Source: QHXW01 sp041486185
GTDB lineage: Bacteria; Acidobacteriota; Terriglobia; Bryobacterales; Bryobacteraceae
DNA: 16,851 nt
Assembly (NCBI GenBank): GCA_041486185.1
Contig: JBGPKX010000096.1
Location: 1-16,851, forward strand
Direction of reading: 5' to 3'
Of this stretch, positions 7,487-14,782 are shown piece by piece. The position numbers and the translations under genes were made by a program. The notes beneath the pieces are model-generated. The model had not been told where the DNA came from. It saw only the letters and a list, made by a program, of their open reading frames with translations, and made no database searches. Each line of letters starts with the position of its first letter. Position 1 is the first letter of the stretch.

Positions 7487-8362
7487 TTACGCTGCGTTAC
7501 CGCTCTTCATGCTGCGCAATACCAGCTCCACCAAGCCTTTGCCACGCTCGAACGCCACCTGGTACGTATCCCGGCGCTCGGCGCTGGTAAGCCCGTAGCC
7601 CATGCGGTGAAGATGGTCGAGGCCGAAGCCCACGACATATGTTCCGGCAAAGGCGATGGCGCCTTTGGGGATGAGGCCGCCGCCGAAGGGAATCTTGCCG
7701 ACGAGCTCGCGCGCCAGCGCCCGCCATCCGAAGGCGCCCGTCACGATGGTGGCGATCTCGCCCTTTTGGAGCGAGTAGCCGATCGGTTTGTCGCTGGCCG
7801 CGGCGATCAAGAACGCCATGCGGATTTGGTTGATCGTAAGGAACGCCGTGTCGCTGGCGAATTCTCCGATGGCCCAAGGCAGCTCGAGTAGGCTGGGAAC
7901 AATGTCGGGCAGCGCGGTCACCACGGAGAAGAGAGCATTTTCCTTCGAAACGTTGTGGATGATGCGATCCACCACCGGCTGGCGGAACGGATGGAAATTG
8001 CGAGCCAGCGCCAGTCCGAGTTCATCATGCGCCGCCAGGATCTCGTGGATGGTTTGCGCGGGCTCATCGGCATAGAACGTGAATGCATTCTGCGGGCAGC
8101 GAAGCCCCTGTTCGTAGAGCGCCACATCGAAATGGTCCGGCAAATCGCGATCGGTGGCGCGGTGCAGCATGACCGATGCTTGCGCGCGTTTGCGTTCGGA
8201 AACCTTTTCCGAAGGGAGAAGAAATTCCTCCATGGCCGCGAACGCGCGGTCGCTCGCCGCCACCAGTCCGATGTCCAAGGGGCGCTCGGCGGCAGCCAGC
8301 ACCTCCTCCGGATTGAGGTTCGCTACTGCCGCGCGAATCTCCTTCAGCACTTGCAAAGACAT
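7487..8362 (-). CDS. DUF697/EcsC-like hydrophobic protein
   Basis: A 291-residue protein from the ATG at 8362. A GTG at 8416 would add 18 residues of unlike composition. The N-terminal half is soluble and helical (LKEIRAAVANLNPEEVLAAAERPLDIG). The C-terminal half, about 170-275, has a hydrophobic alpha-helical module: INQIRMAFLIAAAS, then IVTGAFGWRALARELVGKIPFGG, then FAGTYVVGFGLDHLHRMGYGL. This pattern recalls DUF697/YcjF-type and EcsC-type proteins, which are often linked to membranes or small GTPases. That assignment is inference. The start has no Shine-Dalgarno sequence, but TAAAAT lies 8 nt upstream, suggesting a leaderless mRNA. It lies in the same direction as the nuclease gene upstream and the glycine-zipper operon downstream, with gaps of 76 and 104 nt. 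Confidence 0.75.
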   Translation of the reverse strand: MSLQVLKEIRAAVANLNPEEVLAAAERPLDIGLVAASDRAFAAMEEFLLPSEKVSERKRAQASVMLHRATDRDLPDHFDVALYEQGLRCPQNAFTFYADEPAQTIHEILAAHDELGLALARNFHPFRQPVVDRIIHNVSKENALFSVVTALPDIVPSLLELPWAIGEFASDTAFLTINQIRMAFLIAAASDKPIGYSLQKGEIATIVTGAFGWRALARELVGKIPFGGGLIPKGAIAFAGTYVVGFGLDHLHRMGYGLTSAERRDTYQVAFERGKGLVELVLRSMKSGNAA

Positions 8363-8370
8363 ACATCGTA

Positions 8371-8376
8371 ATTTTA
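8371..8376 (-). promoter_or_regulatory. -10 element, leaderless-type promoter
   Basis: TAAAAT on the minus strand matches 5 of 6 consensus bases and ends 8 nt before the ATG at 8362. Transcription would start at or within a base or two of the start codon. At 17-bp spacing the -35 position reads TGCATT, which is poor, so the promoter is only a candidate. Confidence 0.4.
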
Positions 8377-8438
8377 CGCCGTGAATCCATACAAATGCAC
8401 GAAGATTTGCGCGCACGCTCAGCAGCGTGTTGAATTTG

Positions 8439-9953
8439 CTAGACCGGCCGCTCGGCGCCTTGCAACCTGAACATCACCGACAGCTTCCGCCGCCATTGAA
8501 TTCCCAGCCCGATGCGTTCGACTTCGATGGCCGGCGAATAGTACGCCAAAATGGTCTCGGTGGTCGGGTGGAATTCGAGTGCCGGCGCGACCAGCAGAAG
8601 GCGTGGTGGCTCCTTTCTTAGCGAGATGCCGGGAAAGTAGCCGTACGCGCCGAACTCTTCGCGCTCGAGATGCCGGTTCACGCGCATCCAGTAATCGAGC
8701 GCCTGAAGCGGCAGGTGAAGGTCGGCGGAAGCTTTCATCTCGATGACCACTAGCCTGCCCGCGTGGTCCACGGCGAGCAGATCGATGATGCCCCGGTCGC
8801 CGGCTGCGAACGCTGGCACCTGGCCGTAAATCGGCTTCGGCAGCAGCGACGAATCGATGATTTCAATGCCAGTCCGGACTTGAGATTCCAGCCACGATTC
8901 CGCGTAGCAACGATAGAGATCGCCGCCTTTCACGTTTTCGTGGCGCATGGAAGCGAGGCTGCGGGCGAGTTGCTCGCATTCGGAGAGAGTGTTATCGCGA
9001 ACCGCCACACGTGCTCCGAGGCCGAACAGCAGAATGCTGTCCGCCGTGCGCGCGAACTCGAGGCCGCGGACCCGCAGGCTGATTTCGCCATCGCTCGTTT
9101 CCACCTGTTCGACTCCCGCAATCGCTAGCAGCCTGTCAAGCGCCTCATGATGCGCCGTCGATGGCTGGCGGCAGATCTCGAGTTTCGTATCCAGGTTGCC
9201 GGCGTCGTGAAGGTCGACGCGCACGGCGTGATCCTGGTCCGAATAGGCGAACACCTCAAACCGCGCCAGACGGTGATCGAGGAAGTTCAGGCGAAGCGAA
9301 GTGGCACGCTCCTGATCGGCCGGCAGAAACAAGACCAGACCTTCGATCGTGGTCCGCTGCTCGCGTTTCCGGAGATAGTCGAGCCAGATCAATCCGAAAC
9401 TCAGCACTCCCGCGGGGTGGAGGGAGTCCGGCGCCGCGCCAATCGCGGCCAGGCCGGATGTGCCGCGTCTAAGAAGCGCCCTCGGATAGGCCGGTGAAAG
9501 ACTGTGCTGCAGATCGGTTTCGGTCGAGAGTTCATCGATCCTCCACCCCGGGAACTCGCGCGACAGGAACTGGCGGAAGCGCTCGCGAAAAACCAGCCGC
9601 GTGCCGCGAAGCTCCCAATCCTGGCTGGCCGGCCGGGCCAGATCGAGAAGAAAAAGCGGACTGCGTTTTCGCGCGAAACGTTCGGCTACTAGCTCCAGCC
9701 GCCCAGGCGTACTTTCGCGAATATCCACTACGCGCCGGACCAGGTTCCTCCGCGCGTCCCACGCCTGCAGTGTTACGCACGAGTTGCGCGCTTCGATGGT
9801 GAAGTTGGCGCTGGTGAGCGGAATGATCTCTTCGCCAGGTTCAAGCAGAGCGGGTTGTTTGGAGGCCTTGAGGAAACGCTCAACTGCCGCCTGGAGCTCC
9901 TCGGCGCTACGGCCGGGAACCCGCCGGGTGGCGGTCTTACTCACTGGTTCCAT
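8439..9953 (-). CDS. Protein with C-terminal RecB-type PD-(D/E)XK nuclease-like domain
   Basis: A 504-residue protein from ATG 9953; GTG 10004 with GGAG 9 nt upstream is an alternative giving 521 residues. Residues 1-340 match no family I recognise. They mix beta-rich and helical segments, including HPAGVLSFGLIWLDYL at about 179-194. From about 345 to 430 the order of motifs fits a PD-(D/E)XK nuclease: a glutamate in ESWLES (352 or 356), Asp391 in GIIDLLAVD, Glu405-x-Lys407 in VVIEMKAS, and a RecB-type QxxxY (Gln417, Tyr421) in LQALDYW. This spacing is also seen in NucS/DUF91-like enzymes. A DNA-cleaving role is inferred; no helicase or methylase partner lies nearby. It is divergent from yqeY, with the GTGCAC repeats between them. 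Confidence 0.8.
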   Translation of the reverse strand: MEPVSKTATRRVPGRSAEELQAAVERFLKASKQPALLEPGEEIIPLTSANFTIEARNSCVTLQAWDARRNLVRRVVDIRESTPGRLELVAERFARKRSPLFLLDLARPASQDWELRGTRLVFRERFRQFLSREFPGWRIDELSTETDLQHSLSPAYPRALLRRGTSGLAAIGAAPDSLHPAGVLSFGLIWLDYLRKREQRTTIEGLVLFLPADQERATSLRLNFLDHRLARFEVFAYSDQDHAVRVDLHDAGNLDTKLEICRQPSTAHHEALDRLLAIAGVEQVETSDGEISLRVRGLEFARTADSILLFGLGARVAVRDNTLSECEQLARSLASMRHENVKGGDLYRCYAESWLESQVRTGIEIIDSSLLPKPIYGQVPAFAAGDRGIIDLLAVDHAGRLVVIEMKASADLHLPLQALDYWMRVNRHLEREEFGAYGYFPGISLRKEPPRLLLVAPALEFHPTTETILAYYSPAIEVERIGLGIQWRRKLSVMFRLQGAERPV

Positions 9954-10022
9954 TCTAACCAGGTCGTGCCGGTGGCGTGCAGGGCTGGAAATTCGGGTTC
10001 TCACGCCATGTCGCTCCGACCC

Positions 10023-10064
10023 GGTGCACCAACTTGTTTCCGTGCACAACTTTCTGTGCACAAC
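10023..10064. repeat. Three GTGCAC-centred repeats in a divergent promoter region
   Basis: On the minus strand the units are GTTGTGCACAGAAA (10064-10051), GTTGTGCACGGAAA (10050-10037) and GTTGGTGCACCGG (10032-10020). The GTGCAC palindromes lie at 10023-10028, 10042-10047 and 10056-10061. The first two units are 14 bp apart and share 13 of 14 bases; the third is degenerate with one extra G. The rightmost copy overlaps the candidate -35 of yqeY, so a regulator bound here could repress yqeY or act on the divergent nuclease gene. Confidence 0.55.
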
Positions 10065-10085
10065 CCCAAGCGAGTTGTCTAGAAT
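10057..10085 (+). promoter_or_regulatory. Promoter candidate for yqeY and the OPT transporter
   Basis: TGCACA (10057-10062, 4 of 6) and TAGAAT (10080-10085, 5 of 6) are separated by 17 bp. The predicted start lies about 4-5 nt before the ATG at 10097, leaving no room for a Shine-Dalgarno sequence. The -35 lies inside one GTGCAC repeat. Confidence 0.5.
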
Positions 10086-10096
10086 AGCAAGCATCT

Positions 10097-10543
10097 ATGG
10101 CGTTACTCGACCGGGTGCAAGGGGACATGGTTGCGGCCATGAAGGCCAAAGACGAGGCGCGGCTGAATGCGCTTCGCATGATCAAAGCGGCGCTGCAGAA
10201 ACATCAGGTCGACACCATGAAGCAGCTGGATGAAGCGGCCGAGCAGCAGATTCTCAAACAGCTGGTCAAACAACGCACCGACGCCGCCGAGATGTTCCGC
10301 AAAGGAGGCCGGCCCCAACAGGCGGAGAAGGAGGAGGCCGAGCGCGTGCTGATCCAGAGCTACATGCCGGCTGAGGCAAGCGAAGCCGAGATCGAGCAGG
10401 CCGTCGAGGCCGCTCTCGCCGAGACTGGCGTCACTTCACTCAAGCAAATGGGCGTCGTGATGAAAGCCGCGCAGGTCAAGCTCGCGGGTAAACGCGCGGA
10501 TGGAAAAGCGCTCAGCGAAAAAGTGAGGTCGCGCCTCCAATGA
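10097..10543 (+). CDS. yqeY: GatB/YqeY domain-containing protein
   Basis: A 148-residue soluble protein of the usual YqeY length. The N-terminal helical half has family features: LDRVQGDMVAAMKAKDEARLNALRMIKAA at the start, QILKQLVKQRTDAAEMFRKGGR at about 50-72, and AEKEEAERVLIQSYMPAE before the C-terminal half. The C-terminal half (about 95-148) resembles the tail domain of the GatB amidotransferase subunit, including GVTSLKQMGVVMKA and KADGKALSEKVRSRL-like endings. The family is thought to bind tRNA or interact with aminoacyl-tRNA metabolism, but its exact role is unclear. The ATG has no Shine-Dalgarno sequence, and TAGAAT lies 11 nt upstream. The stop overlaps the start of the transporter gene (ATGA), so the two are translationally coupled. 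Confidence 0.93.
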   Translation: MALLDRVQGDMVAAMKAKDEARLNALRMIKAALQKHQVDTMKQLDEAAEQQILKQLVKQRTDAAEMFRKGGRPQQAEKEEAERVLIQSYMPAEASEAEIEQAVEAALAETGVTSLKQMGVVMKAAQVKLAGKRADGKALSEKVRSRLQ

Positions 10544-12561
10544 CGCCTCCCGGCGCCGAGAGGCAGCACAAACCGTTCGTCCCCGAAGGCATGCAGATGT
10601 CGGAGTTCACGCTCCGCGCGCTGTTCATCGGGCTGATCATGACCATCATCCTGGGCGCGGCCAACGCATACCTGGGACTGCGCGCGGGGCAGACGATTGC
10701 AGCCACGTATCCGGCGGCAGTGATCGGCATGGCCGTGTTGCGCGTGTTCAAGGGATCGATTCTCGAAGAGAACATCGCACGCACCGCGGGTTCGATCGGA
10801 GAGTCCGTGGCAGCGGGCGCGATTTTCACGGTGCCTGCCTTCGTGATTGCGAAGGTGTGGCCGTCGTTCAGCCCGGCGGATGCCTATTGGAAGTCGACCG
10901 TCCTCATGACGACGGGCGGGGTGCTGGGAGTGCTGTTCTGCTCGCTGGTGCGGCGGGTACTGGTGGAAGATCCCGAACTGCCATTTCCGGAATCTGTAGC
11001 GGCGAGCGAGATTCATAAGGCGGGGCAGCACGGAGCGCACGGCGCGAAGTATCTGTTCTGGAACATGGGTTTTGGCGGGCTGGTGTATATGCTGAGCGCT
11101 CTCGGGCTGTTTGCGACTGACCGGAATTTCTCCGTCGCGGTAGGCGAACTCGGCAAGAGCAAGCTGCGGCTCAGCACAGGCGGTGGTCAAACGCTGGGTG
11201 TGGGCGGCATCACTACGTGGTCGGGGCCGAGCATCAGCCCGGCGTACTTCGGCGTGGGTTACATCATCGGGCCGGAGCTGGCGTCGATCAACTTCTCGGG
11301 CAGCGTGCTGGCTTGGGGACTGCTGATTCCGCTCTTGATTTATTTCCTGGGGCCGCAGTTGCAGACCATGCTGCCGCCTCAAACCGCCGCCGACACGGAA
11401 GCCTGGGGAGTCCTGGCGACCGGCGTTTGGCGTTTCATCGTGCGGCCCATTGCGGTGGGCGGCATGCTGTTCGGGTCGATCTACACGCTGTTTCGTATGC
11501 GTAAGGCGCTCACGGAAGGCCTGTCGCGAGCGTTTGCGGAATTCCGCGGCAGCGTGAATCCGGATCAGGCCGGGCGAACGGAACGGTACATGAGTTCGAA
11601 GGTGGTGCTCTGGCTGATCTTCGTGGTCTTTCTGTTCATGATCGGGCTGTATACATATTTTTCGGGACACGTGGCGAGCGGGCTTGTGGCGGCGGCGGTG
11701 ATGCTGATCGTCGGGTTCTTCTTTGCGACGGTATCGGGGTATCTGGTAGGCGTGATCGGGTCATCGAACAATCCGATTTCCGGCCTGACGCTTTCGACCA
11801 TCATCGTGGCTGCGCTGCTGATGCTGGCGCTGGGTGTTTCGGGGACGGGCGGCGTGCTGGCGGTGCTGGGCGTAGCGGCGGTGGTATGTGTCTCGTCAGC
11901 AGTGGCGGGCGAACTGTTGCAGGATTTCAAGGTCGGCTACATTCTGGGAGGCACGCCCAGGTCGATCCAGATTGTCGAGCTGATTGCGGTGGTCTGCGCG
12001 AGTCTGGTGATGTATTTCCCACTGATGGTGCTCGATCGCGGCATGGGTGGTTTCGGCAGCGCGAAACTGCCGGCGCCGCAAGCAGGCCTGATGGCATACC
12101 TGGCGCAGGGCATCGTGGGTGGCGAGATGGCATGGCCGTTAGTGATGGTGGGCGTGCTGATGGGATTCGCGCTGGTGCTGGTGCGCGTGAAGAGTCCAAT
12201 GCTGGTGGCGATCGGGATGTACCTGCCGCTGGGAACGGTGTTCGCGATTTTTGTCGGCGGAATGATGCGCTGGGTCACAGACTCCATGAGCCGGCGTCGC
12301 GGGCATAACGAAGCGCAGCGCGCGCGCGTGGATAATGTAGGCGTGCTGGCGGCATCCGGGCTGATCGCGGGAGAAGCCCTGATGGGGCTGGTGACCGCGA
12401 CATTTAACTTTCTGGAAAAGCCCTTGCCACAGTTGTTTGCGAGTCCATCTTATTGGGTAGGGATCGCGGTGATGGCGCTGATTGCTTTCGTGCTGGTGCA
12501 CTTTCCGCTGGCCAACGCGGGGAGCCCCGATGAGCCGGCGCCGCCTTCGGCGATGATGTGA
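10540..12561 (+). CDS. OPT family oligopeptide transporter
   Basis: A 673-residue polytopic membrane protein with about 14-16 hydrophobic segments, typical for bacterial OPT/YSL proteins. Family signatures include GAANAYLGLRAGQTIAATYPAAVIGM (39-64 region), EDPELPFPESVAASEI (143-158), a GVGYIIGPELASI segment (about 238-250), GSSNNPISGLTLSTI (407-421) and SPMLVAIGMYLPLGTVFA (552-569). These transporters import oligopeptides or metal chelates using an ion gradient; the substrate here is unknown. Its ATG lies within the yqeY stop (ATGA, 10540-10543). This coupling ties its production to yqeY without showing a shared task. Confidence 0.93.
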   Translation: MTPPGAERQHKPFVPEGMQMSEFTLRALFIGLIMTIILGAANAYLGLRAGQTIAATYPAAVIGMAVLRVFKGSILEENIARTAGSIGESVAAGAIFTVPAFVIAKVWPSFSPADAYWKSTVLMTTGGVLGVLFCSLVRRVLVEDPELPFPESVAASEIHKAGQHGAHGAKYLFWNMGFGGLVYMLSALGLFATDRNFSVAVGELGKSKLRLSTGGGQTLGVGGITTWSGPSISPAYFGVGYIIGPELASINFSGSVLAWGLLIPLLIYFLGPQLQTMLPPQTAADTEAWGVLATGVWRFIVRPIAVGGMLFGSIYTLFRMRKALTEGLSRAFAEFRGSVNPDQAGRTERYMSSKVVLWLIFVVFLFMIGLYTYFSGHVASGLVAAAVMLIVGFFFATVSGYLVGVIGSSNNPISGLTLSTIIVAALLMLALGVSGTGGVLAVLGVAAVVCVSSAVAGELLQDFKVGYILGGTPRSIQIVELIAVVCASLVMYFPLMVLDRGMGGFGSAKLPAPQAGLMAYLAQGIVGGEMAWPLVMVGVLMGFALVLVRVKSPMLVAIGMYLPLGTVFAIFVGGMMRWVTDSMSRRRGHNEAQRARVDNVGVLAASGLIAGEALMGLVTATFNFLEKPLPQLFASPSYWVGIAVMALIAFVLVHFPLANAGSPDEPAPPSAMM

Positions 12562-12603
12562 GGTGTTGGCGCAGCATCAGGGCTTCATGGTATGAGGATT
12601 CAT

Positions 12604-12833
12604 ATGGCACGCACCGCGCTGATGATCGATGAGAAGCTCCAGTTCGATATGAAGAGCCTGGCTGCAGCACGCGGCGAAAGGCCCTCTGCGGTGGTGGATG
12701 AATTCCTGCGCGAGGGGCTCGAGCGGGCCAAGTCCGCTCTAAGACCGAAGGCCGCGGCCCTTCGATTAGGGGGAAACCTCGCGTAGATCTGGCCGATCGC
12801 GATGGGTTGTGCGTGATCATGGACGGGCGGTAA
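12604..12833 (+). pseudogene. VapB-like ribbon-helix-helix antitoxin, frameshifted, no toxin
   Basis: The ATG at 12604 has GAGG 6 nt upstream and opens RTALMIDEKLQFDMKSLAAA, a strand followed by a helix. RPSAVVDEFLREGLERAK then forms the second helix of a VapB-type ribbon-helix-helix antitoxin. As written, the frame ends at TAG (12784-12786) after 60 residues (RLGGNLA). Adding one G to the G5 run at 12769-12773 gives RLGGKPRVDLADRDGLC and then VIMDGR, ending at TAA 12831-12833. VDLADRD-ALY-like tails are typical of VapB proteins, so a one-base deletion, or a sequencing error, is the best explanation. No VapC toxin follows, because the next gene starts at 12874. It may be a decaying solitary antitoxin; the RHH DNA-binding part is intact. 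Confidence 0.65.
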
Positions 12834-12873
12834 CCCAAGCTCGTATTCGTACGTCGAGGGCAGCGTAAGCGCC

Positions 12874-13680
12874 ATGGCGCAGAAAGACACCAAACTGCCG
12901 CAAAGCAAACTCAGCGGCCAGGTGATCATCGACGAACTGATCCGAAACATGGAGCTCGGCCAGTTCGAGATGGGCTACAGCGTTCTGCTGCCGTGCGTCT
13001 TCAGCCTTTACCTTCACCCCGACGATCACGCACGGCTGGCAGGCGTATTTGAACTGATTCGAGAGGATGCCAAGCGAGCTCTGCGCGCGCGCGTGGCGCA
13101 GTTGAACAGCCGCCCGTCGCTGTTGGGCATGAAGCGTCCGGGCCGGTCGCCGAAGGAATACAAGATCGCCTGCCGGGACTGGATACTGGAGTTTCTTAAC
13201 GACACCGAGGGCACGGTCCCGCTAGGGGATATCGAGATTCACTCCGAGCTGAACGAAACCGCGCAGCCCGGATTTCGCGGCACCAAGACCACGCTGATGG
13301 ACCGGGAGCCTTCCGTGACGAGTCCGCGCACAGCCGCCGTGACGCGGCGGGCTTCCGACGCGGTGTACGCGGAAATCCGCTACGAAGATGATTCTGGGCC
13401 CCAGCTCTATCTCGTCTCGCAAAACGAAGTGCGCGTCGGACGAGGCGGAGACGACCTTGCTATGGACCTGGCGCTCTATACCAACGATGAAGTGTCGCGG
13501 GAACACTTGACGTTGCGGCGCGATCCGGCGTCCGGGCGTTTCACGATCGTGGATAAGAGTATCAACGGAACATGGCTGGACGGGAAACGGATCAAGAAGG
13601 GAGTCGTGGAGACGCTGCCCGACCGCGCGCAGATTGGAGTCGCCGAGGTGGTTACGCTGTCATTCGAGGTCAGGAAATGA
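12874..13680 (+). CDS. FHA-domain protein with FhaA-like N-terminal domain
   Basis: A 268-residue cytoplasmic signalling protein. Residues 1-125, with LPCVFSLYLHPDDHARLAGV (39-58), resemble the DUF3662/FhaA N-terminal domain. A Thr/Ser-rich linker (130-165, GTKTTLMD, SVTSPRT) could hold phosphorylation sites. The C-terminal FHA domain (about 175-265) keeps its phosphothreonine-binding signature: Gly189-Arg190, Ser208-Arg-Glu-His211 and Asn231-Gly-Thr. FHA domains bind phosphothreonine made by Hanks-type kinases; no kinase is in this window. ATG 12874 is chosen as the first start in an open stretch; the only purine-rich sequence, GAGGG, is 13 nt away. The stop overlaps the start of the 31-residue membrane gene (ATGA), and a PP2C phosphatase follows, which would reverse such phosphorylation. 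Confidence 0.9.
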   Translation: MAQKDTKLPQSKLSGQVIIDELIRNMELGQFEMGYSVLLPCVFSLYLHPDDHARLAGVFELIREDAKRALRARVAQLNSRPSLLGMKRPGRSPKEYKIACRDWILEFLNDTEGTVPLGDIEIHSELNETAQPGFRGTKTTLMDREPSVTSPRTAAVTRRASDAVYAEIRYEDDSGPQLYLVSQNEVRVGRGGDDLAMDLALYTNDEVSREHLTLRRDPASGRFTIVDKSINGTWLDGKRIKKGVVETLPDRAQIGVAEVVTLSFEVRK

Positions 13681-13772
13681 CCCTCTCTTTCATCCCGCGC
13701 ATTCCGTTCGTCGCGCTTTTCTTTCTGTTTGCTTGCGGCCTGGCTTGGGCGCATTGGGTCAAGCCGGACTGA
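13677..13772 (+). CDS. 31-residue single-span membrane microprotein
   Basis: An ATG inside the FHA gene's stop (ATGA, 13677-13680) opens a 31-codon frame. It reads MTLSFIPRIPFVALFFLFAC, then GLAWAHWVKPD. Positive charge lies at Arg8, residues 10-26 form one hydrophobic span, and the end is short and polar. It ends 5 nt before the PP2C start, so its coding sequence tightly bridges the two signalling genes. The GAGGTCAGGAA just upstream offers a binding site for re-initiating ribosomes. It could be a membrane anchor or regulator for the FHA/PP2C pair, or simply a coupling peptide. No family is recognised. The ATGA overlap, the open frame and its fit between neighbours support it, but so short a frame could be chance. 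Confidence 0.5.
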   Translation: MTLSFIPRIPFVALFFLFACGLAWAHWVKPD

Positions 13773-13777
13773 CCACC

Positions 13778-14659
13778 ATGGGCGTGACCATGGCTCGGCA
13801 ATCGGGTGCCTGGCGCTCCGGCGTTGCCAGCGATCCCGGACTCCTGCGTAACGACAACGAAGACCGGGTGTATGTGGATGACGCAGCGGGCATCTTCCTG
13901 GTGGTGGATGGCATGGGCGGGCGCGCGGCCGGCGAACTGGCGGCCGAGACCGCCGTGCAGATCATTCCGCAACAACTCGAAAGTTCCACAGGCGACGTAG
14001 CCGAGCGCGTGCGACAGGCGATTACGGCGGCGAATAACGAGATCTACCGCCTGGCGCAGGCGCGCGACGAATATCGCGGCATGGGGTGCGTACTCACGCT
14101 GGCCGTCGCGCACCAAGACCAGATGACCGTGGGCCACGTCGGCGATTCCCGGCTTTACCTCGTTTGGAACGGAACCTTGCGCAAGCTGACTTCCGACCAC
14201 TCGCCGGTGGGTGAGCTCGAAGACCAGGGCGAACTGACCGAAGCCGCCGCCATGGAACATCCGCGGCGCAACGAAGTGTTCCGCGACGTCGGCTCGAAGC
14301 CGCGCGACGCCAATGACGGCGAGTTCATCGAGATCAAGTCTTTTCCGTTCCGGCCCGGCGCGGCGATCCTGATGTGCACCGACGGCCTTAGCGACATGCT
14401 GACCGCGGGCGAGATCAGCTCCATCGTGCAGAAATACTGTGGTGACCCGGAAGCCGTCGCGCAGGAACTGGTTGACGCGGCTAACCAGATAGGCGGAAAA
14501 GACAATATCAGCGTGGTCTTTGTGGCGGGGCCGGAGTTCGTGGGAATCGAGGCGGACATGGCGCGGGCGAGGCACTCGATCACTCAAGCCCACCAGAGCG
14601 TGAGCTGGTGGCGCAGGGCGCTGAACCGGTTGGCGCATCTGATTGGCGGTACCAGGTGA
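13778..14659 (+). CDS. PP2C-type Ser/Thr protein phosphatase
   Basis: A 293-residue metal-dependent phosphatase close to the Stp1/PrpC/PstP type. Motifs in order: RNDNEDR (24-30), the metal-binding VVDGMGG (42-48), GMGCVLTLAV (101-110), GHVGDSRLYL (119-128), HSPVGELEDQGELT (141-153), LMCTDGLSDML (198-208) and GGKDNISVVFV (239-249), which carries the last metal-binding Asp. All key acidic residues are present, so it should be active. The C-terminal 30 residues (WWRRALNRLAHLIG) form an amphipathic helix that may touch the membrane. It would dephosphorylate targets of Ser/Thr kinases, plausibly including the FHA protein or its partners upstream. ATG 13778 is chosen; ATG 13790 is also possible, and neither has a strong Shine-Dalgarno sequence. 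Coupling to the microprotein is likely. Confidence 0.93.
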   Translation: MGVTMARQSGAWRSGVASDPGLLRNDNEDRVYVDDAAGIFLVVDGMGGRAAGELAAETAVQIIPQQLESSTGDVAERVRQAITAANNEIYRLAQARDEYRGMGCVLTLAVAHQDQMTVGHVGDSRLYLVWNGTLRKLTSDHSPVGELEDQGELTEAAAMEHPRRNEVFRDVGSKPRDANDGEFIEIKSFPFRPGAAILMCTDGLSDMLTAGEISSIVQKYCGDPEAVAQELVDAANQIGGKDNISVVFVAGPEFVGIEADMARARHSITQAHQSVSWWRRALNRLAHLIGGTR

Positions 14660-14745
14660 GCGCCGTCGGTAGTATCTCGGCGGGGATAGATCCAAACACG
14701 GCTACTGATTTTGTCCGTGCAGCCATCCTGAGGCGCCGCCGCAGC

Positions 14746-14773
14746 TTGACCCTGGCCGCGGCGGCATTGTAAC
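14746..14773 (+). promoter_or_regulatory. Promoter candidate for the ureide-permease-like gene
   Basis: TTGACC (14746-14751, 5 of 6) and TGTAAC (14768-14773, 4 of 6) are separated by 16 bp. The -10 ends 9 nt before the ATG at 14783, so the transcript would have almost no leader, and no Shine-Dalgarno sequence is present. Confidence 0.45.
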
Positions 14774-14782
14774 CTCGCACGC

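Noticed and set aside
10360..11670. 436-codon leftward open frame
   Set aside because: Fully antisense to yqeY and the OPT gene, with a His/Arg/Gln-rich composition typical of shadow frames in GC-rich DNA.
12787..12873. Possible VapC toxin downstream of the antitoxin
   Set aside because: Only 40 nt separate the restored antitoxin stop from the FHA start, and no PIN-domain start or motif is present.
13670..14695. 341-codon leftward open frame
   Set aside because: Antisense shadow of the PP2C gene; the opposite strand carries all phosphatase motifs.
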